Of a DNA stretch of 64,000 bases, positions 52,925 through 60,407 are shown in pieces. Position numbers and translations under genes: made by a program. Under the pieces are notes generated by a model, which ran no database searches, had not been told where the DNA came from, and was given only the letters and a program-made list of their open reading frames with translations. The DNA is from Micromonospora echinospora (GTDB lineage Bacteria > Actinomycetota > Actinomycetes > Mycobacteriales > Micromonosporaceae): positions 2,108,001-2,172,000 of the forward strand of contig NZ_JACHJC010000001.1 of NCBI RefSeq assembly GCF_014203425.1, written 5' to 3'. Every line of letters begins with the position of its first letter. Position 1 is the stretch's first letter.

Positions 52925-55597
52925 TCAGTCGAGGCGGCGTTCGATCGGCAGGCGGGACCGGGTGAACAGGGCCGCGCCGCCCATCGCCACCAGCGGCACC
53001 ACCACCAGCACGGCGAGCGTCACGCCGGGCACCGTCACCGGGTACGGCGGCTGCGCCGGCCAGGAGTCCGCGTACCGCTGGTTGAGCGCCGCCAGGACGA
53101 CCGCGGCGGAGCCGAGCCCGGCGAGGATGCCCAGCGCCGAGCCGAGTACCGCGATGACCCCGGCCTGACAGAGCGACAGCAGGCGGCGTACCCGGGGATC
53201 GGCGCCGACCGCCGCGAGCGTGGACAGGTCCCGGCGGCCCTCGGCGGCGGCGAGGCCGGTGGCGACCGCGGCGGCGCCGAGCGTGATCACCCCCGAGGCG
53301 ACGGCCAGCAGGAGCAGCATCGGGCGCTGGTCCGACGGCGGGTCGGCGGTCGCCACCTGCGCCGACATGGGGCTGATGTCGTACAGCTCGTCGGTCAGCA
53401 GCTCGATCTGCCGGTCGGTCGGCGAGGCGGCGGTGTCCAGCAGGTAGCCGAGCGGCACGGCGGTCAGGCCGAGCGCGTTCGCGGCGGCGGGGGAGAGCAC
53501 CAGCCGGTCCACCGGGAGACCGCCGCGCAGCACGTACGCGGGCAGGAAGCGCGCGGTCGGCGCGCTGCCGGAGCCGTAGTTGACCTCCATCCGGGCCTGC
53601 CCGTCCACCACCCGGCGGGGATCGGTGACCACCACACCTCCGGCGGCGAGCGTCCGGCGCGCGGCGGCCAGCTCGTCGGCGGGCGCACCGGTGAGCGCGG
53701 GCAGCGCCGCGCCGTCGTCCACGAGCGTCGGCAGGTACACGTCGACCGGCTCCTGGTAGGACGCGCAGCGGGGATCGTTGCGGGCCGAGGCGCGGTCCGG
53801 GTCCGACTCCTCGTAGGGGCAGCGATGCTCAGGCGGCATGATCGCGGACGGAGCGCAGTCCTCCTTGTCGGAGGGACCGGCGCAGCCGGGGACGGCGACG
53901 GGTGCCACCGTGGCGTCGGGCAGGACCGTGCGGGCCCGGGCCGCGACCGCGTCGGCCGACGGCGGGTCCGCCGGGGTGTCACCGGAGTGGACGAGCAGCA
54001 CGTTGCCCGGCGGCAGGCCGGGTTGCCAGAGCTCCCGCGCGCGGGTGTCGTCGCTCGCCACGTAGACGCCGAGGGCGACGCTGCCGGCGACCGCGGCCAT
54101 CACCGCCGAGATGGCCGGGGCGGCCGACGAGCGGTTGCGGCTGGCGTCGCGCAGCGCGAGCCGTGGCGTCAGCGGCAGCAGCCGTCCGGCCCGGCCCAGC
54201 GCGCCGACGAGCGCCGGAGTGCAGAACACCAGCCCCAGTTCGCCCAGGGCGACACCGGCCAGCACACCGGCCTGCGAGGTGCGGCCCGCGGCGAACGCGG
54301 CGATGGCGGTCCCGGCGACGGTGAGCGACGCCCCGAGCAGCAGCCAGCGGCGGCGCGGCCGGGTCGCGTCCCGCCGGCCGGCCAGGCCGGTCACCACGTC
54401 CTGCCGGGCCGCCGTCCAGGCCGGCGCGACCGCCGCCAGGACCCCGGCCAGCACCGCCGTCGCGGCGATCGCCACGAGCGCGGCCGGGAAGATCCGGTAC
54501 GCCCCGAGCCGCTCCCCGAGCAGATACTGCTCGACCAGCGGACGGCCGGCGAACGCGGCGCCGATGCCGAGCACCAGGCCGAGGGCGGCACCGCCGGCGC
54601 CGAGCACCACCCCGTCGGCGAGCACGATCCGGCGCAGGTGGGCGGCGTCGCCGCCGGCCACCGCGACCAGCGCGAGGTCCCGCCGCCGGCGGCGGACGCT
54701 CACCGCGAAGGCCGGCCCGACCAGCAGCACCACCTCCAGCAGGCCCAGCCCGCCGATCAGGCCCACCGTGCCAGCCTCCTCCGCGTCGGGCACCGACATG
54801 CCGTGCGGAAGCTCCTCGCGGCCGGGCAGCGGATCGCGGGAGACGACCTGGACGCCCTGCCCGTTCAGCCGGTCGACGAGCGCGCGGTCCAGCGGACCGG
54901 GCAGGTCCACCAGCCAGGTGTCGCCGCCGTACGGCATCTCCGGGACCACCCCGGCCAGCGTGACCACCTCGCGGAGGTTGTCCGGGTACTCGACCACCCC
55001 GACCACCCGGTACGTGGCGCCGTCGGTCGTGCGGACCGGGTCGCCGATGCGGGTGTCCAGCCGGCTCAGCGCCGCCGGGCTGACCGCGATCTCGTCGGGG
55101 CGCACCGGCGGCCGGCCGTCACGCACCCGGGCCAGCGGCCGGGCGAGCGGGTCGGTCAGGTCGACGGCGCGCGCGTCGAACGCCTCGACGCGTCTGTCGA
55201 TCCGTGTCGAGAACGTCAGCCACCACCGGGCCCGGGTCAGCCGGCTGCCCTCGGGCAGCAGCGCGCGTACCTCCTCGGCGGTGGGGGGACGGCTCCGGCC
55301 GACCCACTCGCCCTGGACCGGCCAGGCCGTCTCGCCCCAGGCGTCCTGTTTCACCGGCGTCAGGCTCTCCCACCGCAACGCCACGTCGGCGCCGCCGAGG
55401 CGACGGTCGATGCGCTCGGCCCGGGTCAGGTCCCCCATGTCGTAGCTGACCGCGGCGAAGCTCAGCCCGAACACCGGCAGCGCGATCATCACCAGCACCA
55501 GCAGCGTGCGCCGCCGCGAGCGCCGGGCCTCCCGCTGGGCGATCCGCAGCGCCGTCCGCCACGATCCGCGTGCGGCGGCGAGGCGGCCGCCGATCAC
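52925..55597 (-). CDS. FtsX-like ABC transporter permease
   Basis: An 890-residue permease with ten helices in the double FtsX layout. One helix near residue 40 (TLLVLVMIALPVFGLSFAAV) is followed by a large extracytoplasmic domain, three helices at about 290-400, further helices near 430-520, another large external domain (about 530-740), and a last group of three helices (about 745-880) carrying AEGRRDLSTLAAVGADPRVRR. The external domain has several Cys (GCAGPSDKEDC, HRCPY, RCASY), likely disulfides. It partners with the ATPase gene that overlaps it by four bases. MacB-type or lipid/peptide-resistance export is plausible. Confidence 0.9.
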   Translation of the reverse strand: MIGGRLAAARGSWRTALRIAQREARRSRRRTLLVLVMIALPVFGLSFAAVSYDMGDLTRAERIDRRLGGADVALRWESLTPVKQDAWGETAWPVQGEWVGRSRPPTAEEVRALLPEGSRLTRARWWLTFSTRIDRRVEAFDARAVDLTDPLARPLARVRDGRPPVRPDEIAVSPAALSRLDTRIGDPVRTTDGATYRVVGVVEYPDNLREVVTLAGVVPEMPYGGDTWLVDLPGPLDRALVDRLNGQGVQVVSRDPLPGREELPHGMSVPDAEEAGTVGLIGGLGLLEVVLLVGPAFAVSVRRRRRDLALVAVAGGDAAHLRRIVLADGVVLGAGGAALGLVLGIGAAFAGRPLVEQYLLGERLGAYRIFPAALVAIAATAVLAGVLAAVAPAWTAARQDVVTGLAGRRDATRPRRRWLLLGASLTVAGTAIAAFAAGRTSQAGVLAGVALGELGLVFCTPALVGALGRAGRLLPLTPRLALRDASRNRSSAAPAISAVMAAVAGSVALGVYVASDDTRARELWQPGLPPGNVLLVHSGDTPADPPSADAVAARARTVLPDATVAPVAVPGCAGPSDKEDCAPSAIMPPEHRCPYEESDPDRASARNDPRCASYQEPVDVYLPTLVDDGAALPALTGAPADELAAARRTLAAGGVVVTDPRRVVDGQARMEVNYGSGSAPTARFLPAYVLRGGLPVDRLVLSPAAANALGLTAVPLGYLLDTAASPTDRQIELLTDELYDISPMSAQVATADPPSDQRPMLLLLAVASGVITLGAAAVATGLAAAEGRRDLSTLAAVGADPRVRRLLSLCQAGVIAVLGSALGILAGLGSAAVVLAALNQRYADSWPAQPPYPVTVPGVTLAVLVVVPLVAMGGAALFTRSRLPIERRLD

Positions 55598-56325
55598 CGG
55601 CCGCTGCCGCTGAGCAGGTGCTCCACGCCGATCAGCGGGGCGGTCGAGTCGACCATCACCCCGTCGCGGAGGAAGACCACACGGTCCGCCCAGCCGGCGT
55701 GCCGGGCCTCGTGGGTGACCAGCACCCCGGCCGCGCCGGCGTCCACCCGGCGGCGCAGCAGGTGCAGCACCGCCTCGCCCGACTGGGAGTCGAGCGCGCC
55801 GGTCGGCTCGTCGGCGAGGACCAGCCGGCGTTCGCCCACGAGCGCCCGGGCGATCGCCACCCGCTGCTGCTGACCGCCGGACATCTGGTCCGGAAAGCGG
55901 TCGGCCAGCTCGGCCATGTCCACCTCGCGCAGCGCCGTCAGGGCGAGCTGGCGGGCCGCCCGTACGCCGGTGCCGTCCAGTTCCAGCGGCAGCGCCACGT
56001 TCTCCACAGCGGTCAGGCTGCCGAGCAGGTTCAGGTCCTGGAAGACGTACCCGATCCGGCGGCGGCGCAGCCGGGCCAGCTCGCGGGCGGACAGCCCGCC
56101 GAGCGCCTCGCCCTCGACCACCACCTCGCCGCTGGTGGGCCGGTCCAGGCCGCCGGCCAGCGCCAGCAACGTGGACTTGCCGGACCCGGAGGGGCCCATC
56201 ACCGCCACCAGCTCGCCGGCCCGGACGGTCAGGCTCACGCCCCGCAGCGCGTGCACCGCCGCCTCGCCGGCACCGTGGATCCGGCGTACGTCCTGCAGGT
56301 CCAGCACTCCGTCGGTCGGGTTCAT
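55594..56325 (-). CDS. ABC transporter ATP-binding protein (MacB/LolD type)
   Basis: A 243-residue ATPase with intact motifs: Walker A GPSGSGKST (residues about 45-53), Q-loop VFQDLNLLGSLTAVEN, signature MSGGQQQR, Walker B LVLADEPTGALD and the H-loop VTHEARHAGWADRVVFL. The order and the ENVALPLELDG stretch are typical of MacB/LolD-type exporters that pair with FtsX-like permeases. Its stop overlaps the permease start (ATGA); the PadR regulator gene lies just upstream on the same strand. Confidence 0.95.
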   Translation of the reverse strand: MNPTDGVLDLQDVRRIHGAGEAAVHALRGVSLTVRAGELVAVMGPSGSGKSTLLALAGGLDRPTSGEVVVEGEALGGLSARELARLRRRRIGYVFQDLNLLGSLTAVENVALPLELDGTGVRAARQLALTALREVDMAELADRFPDQMSGGQQQRVAIARALVGERRLVLADEPTGALDSQSGEAVLHLLRRRVDAGAAGVLVTHEARHAGWADRVVFLRDGVMVDSTAPLIGVEHLLSGSGR

Positions 56326-56344
56326 CAGCGCCTCCCGTGCCGGG

Positions 56345-56926
56345 TCACCGGCGGGCTTCGTCGCCGGCCCGGTCCACCGCCTCGGGGTGGTCGACCGCCC
56401 GGAGCGGCGCCGGGCGGTGCCGGACCAGGCTGGTCTCGCAGTGGTCGAGCCACCGCACCTCGGCCTCGGTCTGGAAAATCATCGCGTCCAGCACCAGCCG
56501 CCAGGGTAGATCCTCCGGCTTGTCGCTCGTGTACTTCAACCGGGTGAATTCCTGGAGCGCGCGCATGGTGGCGGTGCGCTGGGTCTGCACCACCGCCTGC
56601 ACGTCGACGCCCGGCGTGGTCAGCGCCAGCGCCAGCTTGATCGACAGCTCGTCGCGGGGCCGGTCGGCGCGGCTGATCGGCGTGGCGAACCACATCGCCA
56701 GGTCCGCCCGTCCGGCGTCGGTGATCTCGTACGGGCGCTGCCCGCTCTCGTTCTCCGGCAGCGGGCGCACCAGGCCGTCGCGTTCCAGCCGGGCCAGCGT
56801 GGTGTAGACCTGCCCGATGTTCAGCGGCCAGGTCGACCCGGTGGACTCCTCGAACGCGGCACGGAGCTGATAGCCGTACATCTGGCCGCGTTCGAGCAGG
56901 GCGAGCAGGCCGTGACGGATGGACAT
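56345..56926 (-). CDS. PadR family transcriptional regulator
   Basis: A 193-residue regulator. The winged helix is IRHGLLALLERGQMYGYQLR followed by GSTWPLNIGQVYTTLARLER and DGLVRPLPENESGQRPYEIT. The C-terminal half (about 95-190) matches the Vir_act_alpha_C dimerisation helices. The ATG at 56926 has CATACT 7 bases upstream inside a palindrome at 56935-56953, so the regulator probably represses its own leaderless mRNA and the ABC genes after it. An upstream GTG-type extension would run through the operator and is rejected. Confidence 0.92.
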   Translation of the reverse strand: MSIRHGLLALLERGQMYGYQLRAAFEESTGSTWPLNIGQVYTTLARLERDGLVRPLPENESGQRPYEITDAGRADLAMWFATPISRADRPRDELSIKLALALTTPGVDVQAVVQTQRTATMRALQEFTRLKYTSDKPEDLPWRLVLDAMIFQTEAEVRWLDHCETSLVRHRPAPLRAVDHPEAVDRAGDEARR

Positions 56927-56933
56927 GGCCTGG

Positions 56934-56953
56934 AGTATGCATACCTGGTATGC
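56934..56953 (-). promoter_or_regulatory. PadR operator overlapping the -10 element
   Basis: Within GTATGCATACCTGGTATGC (56935-56953, plus strand) there are two nested palindromes: GTATGCATAC and GCATACC-T-GGTATGC. On the minus strand CATACT (56934-56939) is the -10 box 7 bases before the PadR ATG. An operator over the promoter fits autorepression. Confidence 0.7.
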
Positions 56954-56995
56954 GCTGCGCAACCGGAGGGTTCCGCCGGGTGACCGGCGGCGCGC

Positions 56996-57442
56996 TCAGG
57001 CCGGGCGTCCCGGGAAGGGAACGGTGAGCGGGGTCACGCCCGCCGTCCGCCGCCAGCGGGTGGCCCGCAGCGCGCAGTCGGTGAGCGCGGCGAGCGCCGT
57101 GTTCCGCTCCGCGCCGCCGGTGTGCGCGAGCGCGGCCCGCCAGTGTCCGGCGGTCCGCTCCTCGATCTCCACCGCCAGCCGCAGCGCCCCCGCCCGGTCG
57201 GTGACCGGATAGGGCAGCGCGTACCCGGCCCGGTCCGCGGGGACCTGCCCGGAGCCCTCGGCGAGTTGCAGCAGCAGCGCGTCCCGGCGGGACCGGTGCG
57301 CCGCCTCGGCGGCCCGGGCCGCCGTCCGCGCCGCGCCGGTGAGGTGCACGCCGATCACCCCGTACGCCCAGATCGCCGCGTACTCGGCGGCGAGCGCGTC
57401 GGCGAGGGCCTGGGCCGGACTGGGGCTCCTGGTCGGGTTCAC
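56996..57442 (-). CDS. Ferritin-like DUF4439 protein
   Basis: A 148-residue helical protein. AQALADALAAEYAAIWAYGV (residues about 8-27) and a later VEIEERTAGHWRAALAH carry the Glu/His residues of the ferritin-like four-helix DUF4439 domain. Role unknown; the family occurs beside lipoproteins in Actinobacteria. The GTG at 57442 gives the usual N-terminus. A GTG at 57556 that overlaps the upstream lipoprotein stop (GTGA) is also in frame, but it would put two copies of a 44-base DNA repeat into the protein, so I treat that part as an insertion in the leader. Confidence 0.78.
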   Translation of the reverse strand: MNPTRSPSPAQALADALAAEYAAIWAYGVIGVHLTGAARTAARAAEAAHRSRRDALLLQLAEGSGQVPADRAGYALPYPVTDRAGALRLAVEIEERTAGHWRAALAHTGGAERNTALAALTDCALRATRWRRTAGVTPLTVPFPGRPA

Positions 57443-57450
57443 GTTGCGTC

Positions 57451-57551
57451 GGCCGGGCATGCCCTCACGGCCCTCGCTGCGCTCGGTGCGTTCGCTCATG
57501 CCGTACCGGCCGGGCATGCCCTCACGGCCCTCGCTGCGCTCGGTGCGTTCG
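57451..57551. repeat. Tandem 44-base repeat (57-base period) before the DUF4439 gene
   Basis: Two identical 44-base copies, 57451-57494 and 57508-57551, each starting GGCCGGGCATGCCC and ending GGTGCGTTCG, are separated by 13 bases. Read on the minus strand each encodes ERTERSEGREGMPGR. I recall this ERTERSEGREG-coding element as a frequent dispersed repeat in Micromonospora. It separates the lipoprotein and ferritin-like genes. Confidence 0.85.
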
Positions 57552-57552
57552 T

Positions 57553-58059
57553 TCACTTCAGCGCCTCCACGTGGGTCGCCCGGGCGGCGGCGATCGAGCC
57601 GAGCAGCGCGGCCCGCTCGGCCGGCGCCTCGGCGCAGGCCTTCGCCGCGTTGGTCCGGCCCTCCTGCTCGGCCTGGCGCAGCTCGGTGAGCACCGCGTCG
57701 GGGGTGCCGCCGGTCGCCGGGGCGCCGGCCGCCGGCGTACCGGAGGGAGCCGGCCGGCCGATGACCCGGCGTAGCTCCTCGGCGTGCGCCTTGTGCGCGT
57801 CGGCGATCGGGGTGAGCCGACCGGCGAGTGCCGGGTCGGCGGTGGCGGCGGCCCGGTAGCGGGCCTCCAGCGCCAGCGCCTCGGCGGCCAGCGGCTCCAG
57901 AGCGTCCGGCGCCGGTGGCTCGTCGTCGCGGTCGAAAAGATCACAACCGGTCAGCGGCGCGGTCGCGCCGCCGAGCGCCACGAGCCCTCCGGCGCGCAGC
58001 AGCCAGCGCCGGGAATGCCCCGCTCTGACCTGGTCGGATGGTGTTCTGCCGGTCCCCAC
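57553..58059 (-). CDS. Putative lipoprotein with ferritin-like C-terminal region
   Basis: A 168-residue exported protein. It has a Tat-like RRWLLRAGGLVALGG signal and a lipobox, LTGC, giving a lipid-modified Cys near residue 39. The mature part is Ala/Glu-rich helices (EALALEARYRAAATADPAL and AHKAHAEELRRVIGR), with H-x-x-H-x-E-E that may bind metal. Function unknown; it pairs with the DUF4439 gene downstream. The GTG start has GACTCT 5 bases upstream without ribosome-binding site, so leaderless translation is likely. It diverges from rimP over 206 bases. Confidence 0.78.
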   Translation of the reverse strand: MGTGRTPSDQVRAGHSRRWLLRAGGLVALGGATAPLTGCDLFDRDDEPPAPDALEPLAAEALALEARYRAAATADPALAGRLTPIADAHKAHAEELRRVIGRPAPSGTPAAGAPATGGTPDAVLTELRQAEQEGRTNAAKACAEAPAERAALLGSIAAARATHVEALK

Positions 58060-58265
58060 CTGACAGAGTCAACACCATCCGTGCCGCCTCATGGGGCAGG
58101 GTCTCGGTGCGCCGCCGGGTCCGTCGGCGGCCGTAAGCGTTACGCTCTGCGCAACCACCGGGCGCGGACGCCCCGGTGGCGTGCCGGTATGGCGGGCCGA
58201 CCGCTCGCACCGGCCCGGGACAACACGGCCCGCGGGTCGTGGCAACAGCAGGAGAGGTGCGCGGA

Positions 58266-58922
58266 ATGACGCAGCGTGGCCGTGCCACCCGGTCGACGGG
58301 GCCCGCCGGGCGGCCCCGCCGGTCCGACGGCCCCCGCGGCGCGGACCGCAGCGGCGCGCCCCGCGGCGATCTGAACGCGCGCCGCAACCGGCTGCGCGAG
58401 GTGATCGAACCGGTCGTCACCGCTGCCGGCTACGACCTGGAGGACCTCTCCGTCTCCCGCGCCGGGCGGCGGCACGTGGTCCGGGTGATCGTGGACGCCG
58501 ACGGCGGGATCAACCTGGACGCCGTGGCGGACATCTCCCGCGCGGTGTCGGCGGCCCTGGACGCGGCGGAGGAGTCCGGCGGCGACATCGTGGCCGGCGA
58601 GTACCAGCTGGAGGTCAGCTCGCCCGGCGTGGACCGCCCGCTCACCCTGCCCCGGCACTGGCGGCGCAACGTCGGACGGTTGGTCAAGGTCACCGTCCGC
58701 GGCGACGCCGGGGACCGCCAGCTCACCGGCCGGATCACGGCCGCCGACGACGAGCGCGTGGAGCTGGAGACCGACGCCGGCGCCGCCGCACACCCGTACG
58801 CCGAACTCGGGCCCGGCCGGGTCCAGGTGGAGTTCAGCCGCCTGGACGACCTGGCCGACGAGGACCTCGGCGACGACACCGACACCGACGACGACGAAGA
58901 TCTGGAGGACGAGGAGAGGTGA
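58266..58922 (+). CDS. rimP: Ribosome maturation factor RimP
   Basis: A 218-residue protein needed for 30S subunit assembly. Core RimP motifs are present: [35 protein letters not shown], and [18 protein letters not shown], with the SPG-x-x-RPL hallmark. The C-terminal tail is very acidic ([20 protein letters not shown]). The N-terminal 35 residues are a basic, low-complexity extension common in Actinobacteria. ATG 58266 follows AGGAGAGG at 58249-58256. The stop overlaps nusA (GTGA); this is the first gene of the conserved rimP-nusA-ylxR-infB operon. Confidence 0.96.
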   Translation: MTQRGRATRSTGPAGRPRRSDGPRGADRSGAPRGDLNARRNRLREVIEPVVTAAGYDLEDLSVSRAGRRHVVRVIVDADGGINLDAVADISRAVSAALDAAEESGGDIVAGEYQLEVSSPGVDRPLTLPRHWRRNVGRLVKVTVRGDAGDRQLTGRITAADDERVELETDAGAAAHPYAELGPGRVQVEFSRLDDLADEDLGDDTDTDDDEDLEDEER

Positions 58923-59962
58923 ACATCGACCTCGCGGCGCTGCGCGCCCTGGAGCGCGAGCGGGAGATCCCGTTCGACACGATCCTCGCGGCGATCGAGA
59001 CCGCGCTGCTGACCGCCTACCGGCACACCGAGGGCGCCGAGTCGCATGCCCGGGTGGAGATCGACCGTAAGAGCGGATCCGCCTCGGTCTTCGCGCAGGA
59101 GCTCGACGCCGACGGCACTGTCACCCGGGAGTGGGAAGACACCCCGCACGACTTCGGGCGGATCGCCGCCATGACCGCCAAGCAGGTGATCCTCCAGCGG
59201 CTGCGGGAGGCCACCGACGAGGTGCACTTCGGTGAGTACGTGGGCCGCGACGGCGACCTGGTCACCGGCGTGGTGCAGGCGCACGAGACCCGCCGGGAGA
59301 AGGGCATCGTCAGCGTCGACCTGGGCAAGCTGGAGGGCGTCCTGCCGCAGTCCGAGCAGGTCCCCGGCGAGCGGTACGAGCACGGCGAGCGGATCCGCTG
59401 CGTGGTGGTACACGTCGCCAAGGGCATGCGCGGCCCGCAGATCACGCTGTCCCGGTCGCATCCCGGGCTGGTGAAGAAGCTGTTCGCGCTCGAGGTGCCG
59501 GAGATCGCCGACGGCACCGTGGAGATCGGTGCCATCGCCCGTGAGGCAGGTCACCGTACGAAGATCGCGGTCCGCTCGACCACGCCCGGCGTCAACGCCA
59601 AGGGCGCCTGCATCGGCCCGATGGGGCAGCGGGTCCGCGCGGTGATGAGCGAGCTGCACGGCGAGAAGATCGACATCATCGACTGGTCGGACGACCCGGC
59701 GACGTTCGTCGGCAACGCGTTGTCGCCGGCCAAGGCGCTGCGGGTCGAGGTGGTCGACCTGGCCACCCGTACCGCCCGGGTGACGGTCCCGGACTTCCAG
59801 CTCTCGCTCGCGATCGGCCGGGAGGGGCAGAACGCCCGCCTGGCGGCCCGGCTGACCGGTTGGCGCATCGACATCCGGTCCGACGCGGAGACCGCCGCGC
59901 CGCAGGGACGGGGCGGATCTGATCACGTCCGGGAGCCGGGCGGAGCGATCTCGAGCAGCTAG
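58919..59962 (+). CDS. nusA: Transcription termination/antitermination factor NusA
   Basis: A 347-residue NusA. The N-terminal RNA-polymerase-binding domain begins [19 protein letters not shown]; the S1 domain covers [18 protein letters not shown]; two KH domains follow, with [38 protein letters not shown] and [20 protein letters not shown]. The C-terminal acidic repeats of proteobacterial NusA are absent, as usual in Actinobacteria. GTG start overlaps the rimP stop. A GAGGAGAGG just before it is the ribosome-binding site. Confidence 0.97.
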   Translation: MNIDLAALRALEREREIPFDTILAAIETALLTAYRHTEGAESHARVEIDRKSGSASVFAQELDADGTVTREWEDTPHDFGRIAAMTAKQVILQRLREATDEVHFGEYVGRDGDLVTGVVQAHETRREKGIVSVDLGKLEGVLPQSEQVPGERYEHGERIRCVVVHVAKGMRGPQITLSRSHPGLVKKLFALEVPEIADGTVEIGAIAREAGHRTKIAVRSTTPGVNAKGACIGPMGQRVRAVMSELHGEKIDIIDWSDDPATFVGNALSPAKALRVEVVDLATRTARVTVPDFQLSLAIGREGQNARLAARLTGWRIDIRSDAETAAPQGRGGSDHVREPGGAISSS

Positions 59963-59965
59963 GGG

Positions 59966-59971
59966 TAGACT
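59966..59971 (+). promoter_or_regulatory. -10 element between nusA and ylxR
   Basis: TAGACT lies 6 bases before the GTG at 59978 and there is no Shine-Dalgarno, suggesting an internal promoter giving a leaderless ylxR-infB transcript. Confidence 0.5.
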
Positions 59972-59977
59972 TTCTCA

Positions 59978-60292
59978 GTGGCACGACGCGCGCTGCCGGA
60001 GCGCACCTGTGTGGGCTGCCGGAAACGGGCGTCGGCCAGCGAGTTGTTGCGGATCGTTGCGATCGGCGACGAGACTGGTCGCACCAGCCTCAGGCCCGAT
60101 CCGGCCCGCACACTGCCGGGTCGGGGAGCGAACATGCATCCTGATCCGGCCTGCTTCGCGCAGGCGGTGCGGCGTCGCGCCTTCGGGCGGGCACTGCGCC
60201 TCACCGGGGTTCCTGACCACGGTGCGCTTGCGGAGCACGTCGACGCGCAACCCCCGACGACCGGTCAAACCCGACCGGTCGCGGGTCGCTAG
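59978..60292 (+). CDS. YlxR/RnpM family RNA-binding protein (DUF448)
   Basis: A 104-residue basic protein. The family signature PERTCVGCRKRASASELLRI is at residues 8-27, followed by GRGANMHPDPACFAQAVRRRAFGRAL. Bacillus YlxR (RnpM) binds RNase P RNA and modulates it; a similar RNA role is expected. It lies between nusA and infB in the standard operon order, with 15 bases after nusA. The start is chosen by the -10 box at 59966 and the family N-terminus. Confidence 0.93.
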   Translation: MARRALPERTCVGCRKRASASELLRIVAIGDETGRTSLRPDPARTLPGRGANMHPDPACFAQAVRRRAFGRALRLTGVPDHGALAEHVDAQPPTTGQTRPVAGR

Positions 60293-60407
60293 CAAGGTAG
60301 GACGACCGACATGAGCACACGATGAAGTCCCAGAAATGACCAGGCTTCAAGTGCACGAGTGAGGTCGCTGCGGGTGCTGCCCGCACGACCTCGGAGTGAG
60401 GAGTGCA

